Source: Eubacteriales bacterium (lineage in GTDB: Bacteria; Bacillota; Clostridia; Oscillospirales; Butyricicoccaceae). Taken from it: a DNA stretch of 43,866 nucleotides. Below, one piece after another: positions 23,394 through 31,664 of the stretch (its first letter is position 1; each line of letters opens with the position of its first letter). Made by a program: the position numbers and the translations under genes. Location: NCBI GenBank assembly GCA_030523305.1, contig JAUNIY010000008.1, positions 1 to 43,866 of the forward strand, in the 5' to 3' direction. Under the pieces are notes generated by a model, which was given only the letters and a program-made list of their open reading frames with translations, did not search any database and had not been told where the DNA came from.

Positions 23394-25050
23394 AGGTTTC
23401 ATACCTCCCTGTCAGCTCACGGTGCAGCATATGGAATGTTCCGTCTGCATAACGGGAATTGACATATTGCAGCCAAGTGTCATCGGTTTCCGGATAATCC
23501 AGATTTTCCGCAAAGCAGTGCCAGCGGGTTTCCTTGCGGTCAGCCAAATGCGCAATGACAGCGCGGCACACCAACAGCCGCTCTTGCAGCTCAAACAGCC
23601 TTGTCAGCTCCTGCATATCGGAAACCCGTATGCTTTCGCTGAGCTGTATCAACCGCTGGATCTTCCGGTCAGCAAGCTGCAGGCCGGATTCTGTAAATCC
23701 ATAGTCTGTGCTGATGCCGCCCGCGTAGCGATCCATCACGCCCTGCATGGCCTCCTCCAGCTGTTCGGTTGTGAACAGCGATATATTGGTAAAATATTTT
23801 CCAACCGCTTGCGCCTGTTGTTCGATGTAATCGGCCGGAGCAGGTTTCAGCTGCTTATGTGCATACTTTGCGGCTGCTTCTGCGGCAATTTCACCTTCTG
23901 CCAGCGCACCGGTGACATATTTCTGTGGGCTTCCACCTGCCACATCGCCTGCGGCAAACAATCCGTCAATTGTGGACATACGGTTTGCATCCACCCAATA
24001 GCCGCTCGCGGTATGTCCGCCGATGATATAGGGTTCTGTGCCTTCGATTTCTACATTTTCCTCATCCGGCGAGCTTCCGTTTTCCAGCCATTTCAGCGTT
24101 TGTGACGGCGCCATATTGAGATACGCGCGTTTCAGGCTGTCCGCCTGCTCTGCTGAAATGCCCTTTGTGCGCAGATAGCACGGGCCGCGCCCCTCCTTGT
24201 TTTCCATGACGGTACCATACACGCGCTGCGATGTCGTCAGACCATATTTTTGCTCATATACCTCGCCCTTTGCGTTGACCTGCTTTGCGCCGACGCCCTG
24301 TGCCAGCGTACCCGTCGGGGCAATGGTGTCTTTGCAGCGCAGTGCAATGAACCGCATTTCAAACGTCGTCATCTCCGCACCGGCCCGGATGCCCATGGCA
24401 TAGCCTGCGCCGGTATTGAACGGCGGATACCACATCTTATGCCGGGAAAATCCCGGATTGTTGGGCCGGTATAAGCCGGCCGCACCGCCGGTTGCACAGA
24501 TGCACGCTTTGCACCGGATCACATACAGCTTTTCTTCCAAAACGCCGTTTGCAAACACACCGGCGATGGTGTTGTCTTCAACGATGTATTCCACCGCATT
24601 GACATGATTCAGGACGGTTACATTTGGGCAGGTTTCCACAGCGTCAGCCAAAATCGGCTTGATGTTCTCGCCGTTGATTTTGATGTTGCGATTGCCACGG
24701 GTGACATACTTCCCGTTCTCATCTTTGAGGATCACCAGCCCCATATGTTCCAAACGGTGCGTCACCCGATTCAGCCGCTGACTCATGCTGAGCAGCAAAT
24801 CCTCACGCACGATACCGTGCGCATCCTTTTTTGCATAGTCCACATAAAATTCCGGCGTCTTTCCGGGTACAATATACGCGTTCAATGCATTGACGCCTGC
24901 GGCAAGGCACCCGCTTCGCTTGATATTGGCCTTTTCCACGATCAATACCTTGACGTCCGGCGCCGTATCCTGCAAGGTAATCGCTGCATAGCAGCCTGCT
25001 GCGCCGCCGCCCAGAATCAATATGTCGGTCTCCAATTGAATTGTCTCCAC
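23377..25050 (-). CDS. aprA: Adenylylsulfate reductase subunit alpha (FAD)
   Basis: AprA reduces adenylylsulfate to sulfite and AMP at an FAD. The 557-residue flavoprotein of the fumarate-reductase/AprA family begins METIQLETDILILGGGAAGCY (dinucleotide loop). It contains SGCLAAGVNALNAYIV, a His/Arg-rich RVTHRLEHMG segment, and YWVDANRMSTIDGLFAAGDVAGG near the C-terminal FAD site. It is shorter than the roughly 650-residue dissimilatory enzymes. The start is a GTG at 25050, eight bases after GAGAGGT. Together with CysDN and sulfate transport genes, and no dsr or qmo genes in view, an assimilatory role is inferred. Confidence 0.88.
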   Translation of the reverse strand: METIQLETDILILGGGAAGCYAAITLQDTAPDVKVLIVEKANIKRSGCLAAGVNALNAYIVPGKTPEFYVDYAKKDAHGIVREDLLLSMSQRLNRVTHRLEHMGLVILKDENGKYVTRGNRNIKINGENIKPILADAVETCPNVTVLNHVNAVEYIVEDNTIAGVFANGVLEEKLYVIRCKACICATGGAAGLYRPNNPGFSRHKMWYPPFNTGAGYAMGIRAGAEMTTFEMRFIALRCKDTIAPTGTLAQGVGAKQVNAKGEVYEQKYGLTTSQRVYGTVMENKEGRGPCYLRTKGISAEQADSLKRAYLNMAPSQTLKWLENGSSPDEENVEIEGTEPYIIGGHTASGYWVDANRMSTIDGLFAAGDVAGGSPQKYVTGALAEGEIAAEAAAKYAHKQLKPAPADYIEQQAQAVGKYFTNISLFTTEQLEEAMQGVMDRYAGGISTDYGFTESGLQLADRKIQRLIQLSESIRVSDMQELTRLFELQERLLVCRAVIAHLADRKETRWHCFAENLDYPETDDTWLQYVNSRYADGTFHMLHRELTGRYETYEHTH

Positions 25051-25081
25051 AGACGTTCACCTCTCTCCTATGGTCCGCGTA

Positions 25082-26158
25082 TCAAATGATAACCGGATCC
25101 GGATGTGCCAGCGCATCGTTCTCCATGACATATGCCTTGGTATCGTCAAATGCATAGACGCGATAGATAAAGACATTCACTGTTTCACCCACAGTGACCG
25201 GTGCATCATCCAACAAGCGTTTTGCCTTGATGACCGCATCCTTTACACGGATGGTCAGCTCGATCTCACTGCCGCGGAAGGCTGTTTGTTCCACAATGCC
25301 TTGCTCTGTATGGATCGGATATCGTGCGTATTCTTCCTTTTTCGTCACGCTGACATATTCCGGACGGACAGCCGCATGGGTTGCCGCGCGGCTCGCATGT
25401 TCAAATCCGGCAAATTGTTGGAAATGCTCCACAATGGAGGACTGTCCGATAAACTGCGCGACAAACGGTGTGGCTGGCTGCTTATAAATATCCTTCGGCG
25501 TGCCGATCTGTTCGACCCGCCCCTGGTTGGTAATCATAATCTCATCCGCGACCTCAATCGCTTCATCCTGGTCATGCGTTACAAAAATACTGGTGACGCC
25601 GACGGAGGAAATCATCTCGCGCAGCCAGCTGCGCAGCTCCTGCCGTACTTTGGCATCCACTGCCGCAAACGGTTCATCCAACAGCAGCAGCTGCGGCTGC
25701 GGCGCAAGCGCGCGGGCAAAGGCAATGCGTTGACGCTGGCCGCCGGAAAGCTGATTGGGATACCGCTTTTCCAGCCCGGATAATCCAACAAGCTCCAGCA
25801 TTTCCGCCACGCGTTCCCGGATCTTGTGCTTCGGCCATTTCTGTACCTTTAGGCCGAAGGCCACATTTTCATAAACCGTCAAATACCGGAACAACGCATA
25901 GTTTTGGAAAACGAAGCCGATGCCGCGTTTGCTCGCCGGTACATCGTTGACCACCTTCCCGTCAATGATAATATCCCCGCTGTCTGCGGTTTCCAGTCCT
26001 GCCAGCATACGCAGGATCGTGGTTTTTCCGCTTCCGCTCGGCCCCAAAAGGCCGACCAGTTTTCCCTTTTCTATTTCAAAGTTGATGTCCTTGGACGCCT
26101 GAAAGCTTCCAAAGCTTTTGTTTACGCCCCGCATCGCTACATAATAGGTCTGTTCCAT
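25082..26158 (-). CDS. cysA: Sulfate/thiosulfate ABC transporter ATPase CysA
   Basis: CysA powers import of sulfate through CysT/CysW. The 358-residue product has a Walker A GPSGSGKTT (about 38-46), a Q-loop (VFQNYALFRYL), the signature LSGGQRQRIAFARAL, Walker B LLLLDEPFAAVD and an H-loop FVTHDQDEA. A TOBE-like C-terminal domain follows. RYLTVYENVAFGL is typical of the CysA branch. The ATG at 26158 follows GAGGAGTAGCG, two bases past the cysW stop codon. It precedes aprA by 31 bases. Confidence 0.94.
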   Translation of the reverse strand: MEQTYYVAMRGVNKSFGSFQASKDINFEIEKGKLVGLLGPSGSGKTTILRMLAGLETADSGDIIIDGKVVNDVPASKRGIGFVFQNYALFRYLTVYENVAFGLKVQKWPKHKIRERVAEMLELVGLSGLEKRYPNQLSGGQRQRIAFARALAPQPQLLLLDEPFAAVDAKVRQELRSWLREMISSVGVTSIFVTHDQDEAIEVADEIMITNQGRVEQIGTPKDIYKQPATPFVAQFIGQSSIVEHFQQFAGFEHASRAATHAAVRPEYVSVTKKEEYARYPIHTEQGIVEQTAFRGSEIELTIRVKDAVIKAKRLLDDAPVTVGETVNVFIYRVYAFDDTKAYVMENDALAHPDPVII

Positions 26159-26160
26159 CG

Positions 26161-26982
26161 CTACTCCTCGCTTTTCTTGCCACGGTATTCCAATATGCTG
26201 CGCAGGATCAGAATGATAATCGCCATAACAACCAGAATAGACGATATTGCAAACGCGCCTGTGAAGTCATAGCCCTGGTACAGCAGTTCAATATAAAGCG
26301 GCATGGTATTCGTCTTTCCTCTCAAATGTCCGGAAAGGACGGATACTGCCCCAAATTCGCCCATCGCGCGGGCCGAGCACAGGACGATGCCATACAAAAA
26401 CGCCCATTTGATATGCGGGAACGTAACCCGGCGGAAAATCGTCCAGCCGCCCGCGCCCATCAGGGCCGCCGCTTCTTCCTCGTCTGTCCCCTGTGCGGTC
26501 AGCACTGGGATCAGCTCACGGGAGATAAACGGGAATGTGACAAAAATTGTTGCCATGACAATGCCGGGTACGGCATAAATAATGGAAATATGCAGGCTCT
26601 TCAGATACGGATACAGAATGCTCTGCCGTCCATAGGTCAGGACAAAAATCAGACCGGCGATGATGGGGGATACCGTCAACGGGAGATCAATCAGCGTTGA
26701 AATGATTTTCTTGCCTCGGAAATGAAATTTTGTGATGCACCATGCTGCAAACAGCCCGAAAATGGTATTGGTGAGCACCGCAAGTATCGTCGCCTCCAAG
26801 GTCAGCTGAATGGATTTCAGCGCGTATGTATCGGTGACAGCCGCCAAAAACGGCTGGATTCCTTCACGAAACGCGGTAATCAATACATATATCAGCGGCA
26901 ATATCAGCATGACGATGAGAAAGGCCGCACTGATGACAATCAGCAGCCATTTCACGGCGCCGGAATCCTTCTGTTGTTTCAT
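26161..26982 (-). CDS. cysW: Sulfate ABC transporter permease CysW
   Basis: The 273-residue permease has six membrane segments. The cytoplasmic EAA loop reads EEAAALMGAGGWTIFRRVTFPHI, and VLCSARAMGEFGAVSVLSGHLRGKTNTMPL follows, a CysW signature. The start is the ATG at 26982, preceded by GGAGGGAAAGAGC. It follows cysT by 13 bases and precedes cysA by two, so the three are one transport unit in the cytoplasmic membrane. Confidence 0.94.
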   Translation of the reverse strand: MKQQKDSGAVKWLLIVISAAFLIVMLILPLIYVLITAFREGIQPFLAAVTDTYALKSIQLTLEATILAVLTNTIFGLFAAWCITKFHFRGKKIISTLIDLPLTVSPIIAGLIFVLTYGRQSILYPYLKSLHISIIYAVPGIVMATIFVTFPFISRELIPVLTAQGTDEEEAAALMGAGGWTIFRRVTFPHIKWAFLYGIVLCSARAMGEFGAVSVLSGHLRGKTNTMPLYIELLYQGYDFTGAFAISSILVVMAIIILILRSILEYRGKKSEE

Positions 26983-26995
26983 GCTCTTTCCCTCC

Positions 26996-27835
26996 TCATC
27001 GGATACCGCTGACGATTCTGGATGCGCGGCTTTGTATTACCGCGCTGATAAACAGGATCAGGAACGCCACCGCAAGCATGACCAACGCAATGGAGGTTGC
27101 GCTTGCATAGTCGTATTCCTGTAATTTCGACATAATCAGCAGCGGCGTAATCTCGGTATAAAACGGTGTGTTGCCCGCAATGAATACCACGCTGCCATAT
27201 TCGCCAAGGCTGCGGGCAAACGCCATCGTAAAGCCTGCGACCAATGCCGGCATGATCTCCGGCAGAATGACATGCCGGAACGTATATGCGCGGCTGGCGC
27301 CCATGATGCTTGCAGCCTCTTCATATTGCGCATCCATTTTTTCCAAAACCGGCTGCACGGAGCGCACGACAAACGGAATGCCGATAAACACCAGCGCGAC
27401 CGTAATACCGATGCGCGTATAGGCGATATGTACGCCGAATTTTGCAAAAAAACTGCCAACCCACCCGCTGTCTACCGTCATATGCGTCAGGGAAATGCCT
27501 GCGACTGCGGTGGGCAGCGCGAACGGGATTTCAATCATGCCGTCGATGATCCGCTTCCCTGGGAATTGATAGCGTACCAATACCCACGCGATAACCAGCC
27601 CCATGACAGCGTTGATCAGCGATGCGACCAGCGCGGTCAGAAAGCTGACCTGGTAGCTCGCAAGCACCCGCGCGCTTGTGACGGTATCGATAAAATCTGC
27701 AAACGAAAGCTTTGCAGAAAAAATAACCAGCGAACACAACGGAATCACCACAATCAGGCTCAAGATGGTAACGGTGACGCCCAACGACAAGCCAAAGCCG
27801 GGAATCACCCGCTGTGTCCTTCTTTTTCGTTTCAT
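26996..27835 (-). CDS. cysT: Sulfate ABC transporter permease CysT
   Basis: This 279-residue permease pairs with CysW. It has about six membrane helices, the EAA loop YEEAASIMGASRAYTFRHVILPEI and the family segment RSLGEYGSVVFIAGN. The start is the ATG at 27835, nine bases after AAAGGA; the ATG at 27844 overlaps that ribosome site. The gene follows the binding-protein gene with a 60-base gap. Confidence 0.94.
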   Translation of the reverse strand: MKRKRRTQRVIPGFGLSLGVTVTILSLIVVIPLCSLVIFSAKLSFADFIDTVTSARVLASYQVSFLTALVASLINAVMGLVIAWVLVRYQFPGKRIIDGMIEIPFALPTAVAGISLTHMTVDSGWVGSFFAKFGVHIAYTRIGITVALVFIGIPFVVRSVQPVLEKMDAQYEEAASIMGASRAYTFRHVILPEIMPALVAGFTMAFARSLGEYGSVVFIAGNTPFYTEITPLLIMSKLQEYDYASATSIALVMLAVAFLILFISAVIQSRASRIVSGIR

Positions 27836-27895
27836 GTGCTGCATTCCTTTCTGTATTCATACGGAGGGCAGGCGCATCAGCCTGCCCCATATCCG

Positions 27896-28993
27896 TTATT
27901 GTTGCTCATAGATGCTGTCGAAGATGCCGCCGTCAGAAAAATGCTTCTGCGTTGCCTCGGTCCAGCCACCAAAATGATCGATGTCGGTCAGCTCAAAGTT
28001 GTTGGTAATAATCCACTTGCCATCCTCCGGGATTTCCGTGATGGTATTGCTGTCGCTGTCCGACGTGTATTCCGCCAGAATATCCTCATTCGACGGGCGG
28101 TAAAAATTTTCCGCTTCCAGACGCTGCGCCTCATCCGAATACAGGTAATCCAAATATTCCGTCGCAACGTCGCGAGTGCCGCGCGCATCCACAACCTCAT
28201 CGACGACAGCCACCGTCGGCTGGCACAGAATCGAAACAGACGGGATGACGATCTCATATTCTCCCGGATATTCTTCCAGCGACAGGAACGCTTCGTTCTC
28301 CCACGCCAGCAACACATCGCCCTGTTTGTTTTCTACAAAGGAGGTTGTAGCACCGCGTGCACCGGAGTCCAGAACCAATACGTTCTGATACAGCTGCTTC
28401 ATGCTTTCGGTAATTTCCTCTTCGCTCTGTCCCTGCTTTTCAAAATAGTACCATGCTGCAAGGTAGTTCCAGCGCGCGCCGCCGGAGGTCTTCGGGTTCG
28501 GTGTGATGACGCCGACATCGTCGCGGAGCAGATCGTCCCAATCCTGGATATCCTTCGGATTATCCTTGCGTACCAGGAACACGATGGACGATGTATACGG
28601 CGCGCTGTCGTTTGCAAATTCCTCGGTGTAGCCGTCTTCAATTAGCCCGGCATCCCGGACAGCATCGACGTCGCCTTCCAATGCCAGCGTGACAACATCG
28701 GCCTCCAGGCCGTTTGCGACCTCCAACGCCTGCTTGCCCGAGCCGCCGTGCGACTGCGTGACGGTCACGCTCTGGCCGGTCTGCTCTTTCCAGTGTTCTG
28801 CAAACAGATCATTGTACGCCGCATATAGCTCGCGCGTGGGATCGTATGATACGTTGGTAATTTCAACCGAATCGCCGCCCGCAGCCGCTGTGGCGGAACC
28901 GCTGTCCGATCCATTGCGGCCGCAGCCGGACAGGATGCCAACCGACAATGCGGACGCCAGTAAAATTGCTGTTATTTTTCGTTTATAATACAT
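27896..28993 (-). CDS. sbp: Sulfate-binding lipoprotein
   Basis: This 365-residue extracytoplasmic solute-binding protein has a lipoprotein signal (hydrophobic stretch, lipobox LSGC with Cys24). Family segments include VTQSHGGSGKQALEVANGLEADVV, the sulfate-coordinating region, and NPKTSGGARWNYLAAW, which is strongly conserved in Sbp/CysP. It delivers sulfate or thiosulfate to CysTW. The ATG at 28993 follows GAGAGGTAACATATT. It is the first full gene of the operon, 28 bases after the stop codon of the cysteine-rich leader peptide. Confidence 0.94.
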   Translation of the reverse strand: MYYKRKITAILLASALSVGILSGCGRNGSDSGSATAAAGGDSVEITNVSYDPTRELYAAYNDLFAEHWKEQTGQSVTVTQSHGGSGKQALEVANGLEADVVTLALEGDVDAVRDAGLIEDGYTEEFANDSAPYTSSIVFLVRKDNPKDIQDWDDLLRDDVGVITPNPKTSGGARWNYLAAWYYFEKQGQSEEEITESMKQLYQNVLVLDSGARGATTSFVENKQGDVLLAWENEAFLSLEEYPGEYEIVIPSVSILCQPTVAVVDEVVDARGTRDVATEYLDYLYSDEAQRLEAENFYRPSNEDILAEYTSDSDSNTITEIPEDGKWIITNNFELTDIDHFGGWTEATQKHFSDGGIFDSIYEQQ

Positions 28994-29020
28994 AATATGT
29001 TACCTCTCTCATTTAAGCCG

Positions 29021-29113
29021 TTATGTTGCAATGTTTCTATCTTCGTAGCAGTATCCGCAACATCGCATTCGCAGACTGGAGAGTGCATATTGATTCCGCT
29101 TGTTGTGTTGCAC
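29021..29113 (-). CDS. Cysteine-rich leader peptide of the sulfate operon
   Basis: A GTG at 29113, nine bases after GCGGGAGG, opens a 30-codon frame ending in TAA. The product starts QHNKRNQ after the initiator and contains RMRCCGYCYEDRN near its end, three cysteines within four codons of one another. An ATG three codons earlier (29122) is directly against the ribosome site and is less likely. The frame lies in the transcribed leader of genes that make cysteine precursors. Poly-cysteine leader ORFs act as cysteine-responsive attenuators in mycobacteria, so ribosome slowing at these codons during cysteine shortage is the natural hypothesis. No terminator is visible between it and the first gene, so control may be translational or Rho-dependent. 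Confidence 0.7.
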   Translation of the reverse strand: MQHNKRNQYALSSLRMRCCGYCYEDRNIAT

Positions 29114-29177
29114 AGGTTTCATCCTCCCGCTGTTTATTTCCTACTTTTTAAATAGGATTTATATGTTTATGTTTGCT

Positions 29178-29206
29178 ATTATATCCATCAGTGATTTCCA
29201 ATACAA
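29178..29206 (-). promoter_or_regulatory. Sigma-A promoter of the sulfate operon
   Basis: On the minus strand TTGTAT (29206-29201) and TATAAT (29183-29178) are 17 bases apart. Transcription would start near 29171, giving a leader of about 58 bases before the cysteine-rich peptide. A small dyad CCTATTTAAAAAGTAGG lies in that leader (about 29141-29157). Confidence 0.8.
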
Positions 29207-29311
29207 CCCCTTTTTTCCAATCTCGAAAATTTTCACGGATTTTATGCTGTTTTCTGAAATTTTTACAGGCTTCCAATGCAATATACGTCATTTTATATAA
29301 CAGGATGCGAC

Positions 29312-29343
29312 AAAAAAAGCGCAGTCCACGCGATTGGACTGCG
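29312..29343 (-). terminator. Terminator of the AraC-type regulator gene
   Basis: CGCAGTCC (29320-29327) pairs with GGACTGCG (29336-29343), followed on the minus strand by CTTTTTTTG. It isolates the sulfate operon promoter from upstream transcription. Confidence 0.88.
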
Positions 29344-29387
29344 ATTTTGCTGCCAACTACCGGCATCTGCCACACTGTTGCATGCCT

Positions 29388-30410
29388 TTATATCTGGTAA
29401 TCCATCTGATTTTCTCTGCGGAATTGCGACAGCGGGACGTGATATCGCTGTCGGAACACGCGGGAAAAATACTCCGCGTCTTTATAGCCCAGCAACGCGC
29501 TGATTTCATATACCTTCATGTCCGAATGGCGCAGCAGGTATTCTGCACGCAACATGCGGACATCCGTCATGTATGCGCGATACGAACGCCCCAGCTCGGT
29601 GCGGAATAAATCGCTCAGTGCGGCGCTGCTGATGTAAAATGCCGCTGCAACGTCCTTCTGTCGATACCCGTTGTCAACATGCGTCAGGATATACGACAGG
29701 ATATCCTGTAGCTTTTCATGCTTCGTATGCGGATACAAGACGGCGACCGTCCGGCTAAATTCGCACAGCTTTCTACGGCAGAAATCGCACACGATCGTAT
29801 GCCCTGTCGTCCGGATCCAGTCGATGGCGTCGTAATCCTCCAGATAAACAAACTGCTCCAGCCATGGCATTTCTGCAAACGCCTGCCAGATCACGGCCTC
29901 ATACAGCCGTCGCACCGTGACATCCCGCTGTACACCGTCCGGCTGCGAAAGGCGCGACACAACGGCATCATAGCGCGCCGCAATATCCGGCAAGCCGATT
30001 GCCCGCACAAGCCCGGCGCACTCCTTCCGATAGCCGTCGTCGGTATGCCGCAGCCGCTGCTGCGCGCGGAACAACAAATCTACCAATGCCTTTTCTGTCA
30101 GCGGCCGCAGCAAATAGTCAAACGCACCGTATAAAATCCCCTGCTGTGCATATTGGAAATCCGGGAATTCGCTGGTCAGCACAACAAGCGGACACAAATC
30201 CCGTTTTTTGATGCGCCGGAGCAGCTCCAATCCATCCATACCGTACAGCGTGAGATTGAGCAGCGCAAGGTCAAATTCCTGCTCACACAGCAGTTGGTAT
30301 GCGCATGCGCCGTCACGCACGGTAGTCACCTCCGCATACGGCTCCAACGCATCCCATACCGCGTCGCGCGGCTGGTCTACAGCTTCTAAAATACAAAGTT
30401 TTTCTTTCAT
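29388..30410 (-). CDS. AraC-type response regulator with a degenerate receiver
   Basis: The 340-residue product has an N-terminal receiver-like domain (about 1-120), a linker region (about 120-235) with CDFCRRKLC, and a C-terminal AraC double helix-turn-helix (about 240-335). The last contains DVAAAFYISSAALSDLFR and VYEISALLGYKDAEYFSRVFR. The domain order is that of YesN-like regulators. The phospho-acceptor position is Asn52 (FDLALLNLTLYGMDG), the N-terminal acidic pair is replaced (CILEAVDQ) and the switch Lys is Arg (LLRPL). Phosphorylation by a kinase is therefore unlikely, and none is encoded nearby. It follows trxB by 56 bases on the same strand and is closed by a terminator. Confidence 0.88.
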   Translation of the reverse strand: MKEKLCILEAVDQPRDAVWDALEPYAEVTTVRDGACAYQLLCEQEFDLALLNLTLYGMDGLELLRRIKKRDLCPLVVLTSEFPDFQYAQQGILYGAFDYLLRPLTEKALVDLLFRAQQRLRHTDDGYRKECAGLVRAIGLPDIAARYDAVVSRLSQPDGVQRDVTVRRLYEAVIWQAFAEMPWLEQFVYLEDYDAIDWIRTTGHTIVCDFCRRKLCEFSRTVAVLYPHTKHEKLQDILSYILTHVDNGYRQKDVAAAFYISSAALSDLFRTELGRSYRAYMTDVRMLRAEYLLRHSDMKVYEISALLGYKDAEYFSRVFRQRYHVPLSQFRRENQMDYQI

Positions 30411-30466
30411 GTCATGCTCTTCCTATGTCAATATGCATTCATGGAACACACAGAAATGATCCATCT

Positions 30467-31390
30467 TTACCGATTTCTCAGATATTGCTCGGCTGACCAC
30501 ACGCAATTCGCCCCATCGGCCGCAGCGGTCACCACCTGCCGCAGCTGCTTTGTCCGCACATCTCCCGCGGCAAACAATCCGGGACAACTTGTAACGCCGG
30601 TTTCATCCGCTATGATATAGCCGTGCGCATCGATATCTGCCAGCCGGGAAACCAGCTTTGTATCCGGCAGCATACCCACCGCGACAAACACACCGTCCAC
30701 AGCCAGCCGTTGCTGCTCGCCACTGACCTGATTCCGCAGCTGTACCGCTTCGACAGATTGTCCTCCGATGATCTCCACCGGAACAGTATCCAGCATCAGC
30801 CGCACATTTTCCCTGCGGGAAACGGTATTTACGAGCTTTGCCGCCGCACGGAACGTATCGCGCCGATGGATAATATACACCGTTTTTGCAATGCGCGACA
30901 GTGTCCACGCTTCCGACAACGCCGTATCGCCGCCGCCAACCACCGCAACCACTTTGCCGGAATAAAACGCCGCGTCACAGGATGCGCAATACGAAACGCC
31001 GTGCCCGGTCAATCGTTCCTCGCCCGCTATATTCAGATGCCGATGCTGGCATCCGGCGGCATAAATCACACAGTTTGCCTGCAAATGGCTTTCGGCTGCG
31101 TCGTCATGCAAGCAGATATCGAAGCGGCTCCCGTTTTTTTCAATCGCCGTTACCATCGTTTCCTGGCACACTGCACCCATTTCCACCGCATGGCTTCGGA
31201 ATGCTTCGCCGAGCGCATCCCCAGAGATACCAGCCAGAGCAGGATAATTGTCCACGATATCGGCCTGTGCAATTTGCCCACCCGGGTATTCATCCAGCAA
31301 AATCGCATCGATCTGCTCCCGTGCGGCATAGATTGCAGCTGTCAAACCCGCAGGGCCGCTGCCCACAATCGCAATATCGGTCTGTCTCAT
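30467..31390 (-). CDS. trxB: Thioredoxin reductase-like flavoprotein
   Basis: The 307-residue product has an FAD motif at the N-terminus (GSGPAGLTAAIYAARE), the redox-active disulfide YCASCDA (about 139-145) and the NADPH-binding GGGDTALSEA with HRRDTFRA. A C-terminal GLFAAGDVR follows. It is expected to reduce thioredoxin with NADPH. The CASC spacing is allowed, though CATC is more usual. The ATG at 31390 follows GAAGGAGCTGAAAAACG. A near-perfect promoter sits about 140 bases upstream. The downstream gene is the receiver-degenerate AraC regulator, and both may be one transcript. Confidence 0.9.
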   Translation of the reverse strand: MRQTDIAIVGSGPAGLTAAIYAAREQIDAILLDEYPGGQIAQADIVDNYPALAGISGDALGEAFRSHAVEMGAVCQETMVTAIEKNGSRFDICLHDDAAESHLQANCVIYAAGCQHRHLNIAGEERLTGHGVSYCASCDAAFYSGKVVAVVGGGDTALSEAWTLSRIAKTVYIIHRRDTFRAAAKLVNTVSRRENVRLMLDTVPVEIIGGQSVEAVQLRNQVSGEQQRLAVDGVFVAVGMLPDTKLVSRLADIDAHGYIIADETGVTSCPGLFAAGDVRTKQLRQVVTAAADGANCVWSAEQYLRNR

Positions 31391-31533
31391 CGTTTTTCAG
31401 CTCCTTCATACAAATACAACTGTGCATACAGTTTTTGCAGAAATCGCTGGGATTACACGCCTTATGATGCCAACATACCTGTGCACGTTCAACGCAATAT
31501 ATATTATATCTATATGTCCTATCTATTTAATAT

Positions 31534-31562
31534 ATTATATGCATCGTGTCAGCTTTTGTCAA
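31534..31562 (-). promoter_or_regulatory. Consensus sigma-A promoter of trxB
   Basis: On the minus strand TTGACA (31562-31557) and TATAAT (31539-31534) are separated by 17 bases, a perfect consensus. AT-rich direct repeats (ATATTATAT, 31502-31540) follow and lie in the initially transcribed region. Confidence 0.88.
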
Positions 31563-31587
31563 TCGCACTTACCCGCCCGTCGCACGC

Positions 31588-31620
31588 AAAAAAGCGTACC
31601 ACCATTTCCAGTGGTACGCT
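31588..31620 (-). terminator. Terminator of ppdK
   Basis: AGCGTACCAC (31593-31602) pairs perfectly with GTGGTACGCT (31611-31620), followed on the minus strand by TTTTTTG. It lies about 45 bases past the ppdK stop codon and just before the trxB promoter. Confidence 0.9.
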
Positions 31621-31664
31621 CTTGCTTGTATTGATTTCGTTTACAATGGCAACTGTCTTATGCG

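Noticed and set aside
29114..29122. ATG start for the cysteine-rich leader peptide
   Set aside because: The ATG at 29122 touches the ribosome site directly, with no spacing; the GTG at 29113 has nine bases of spacing.
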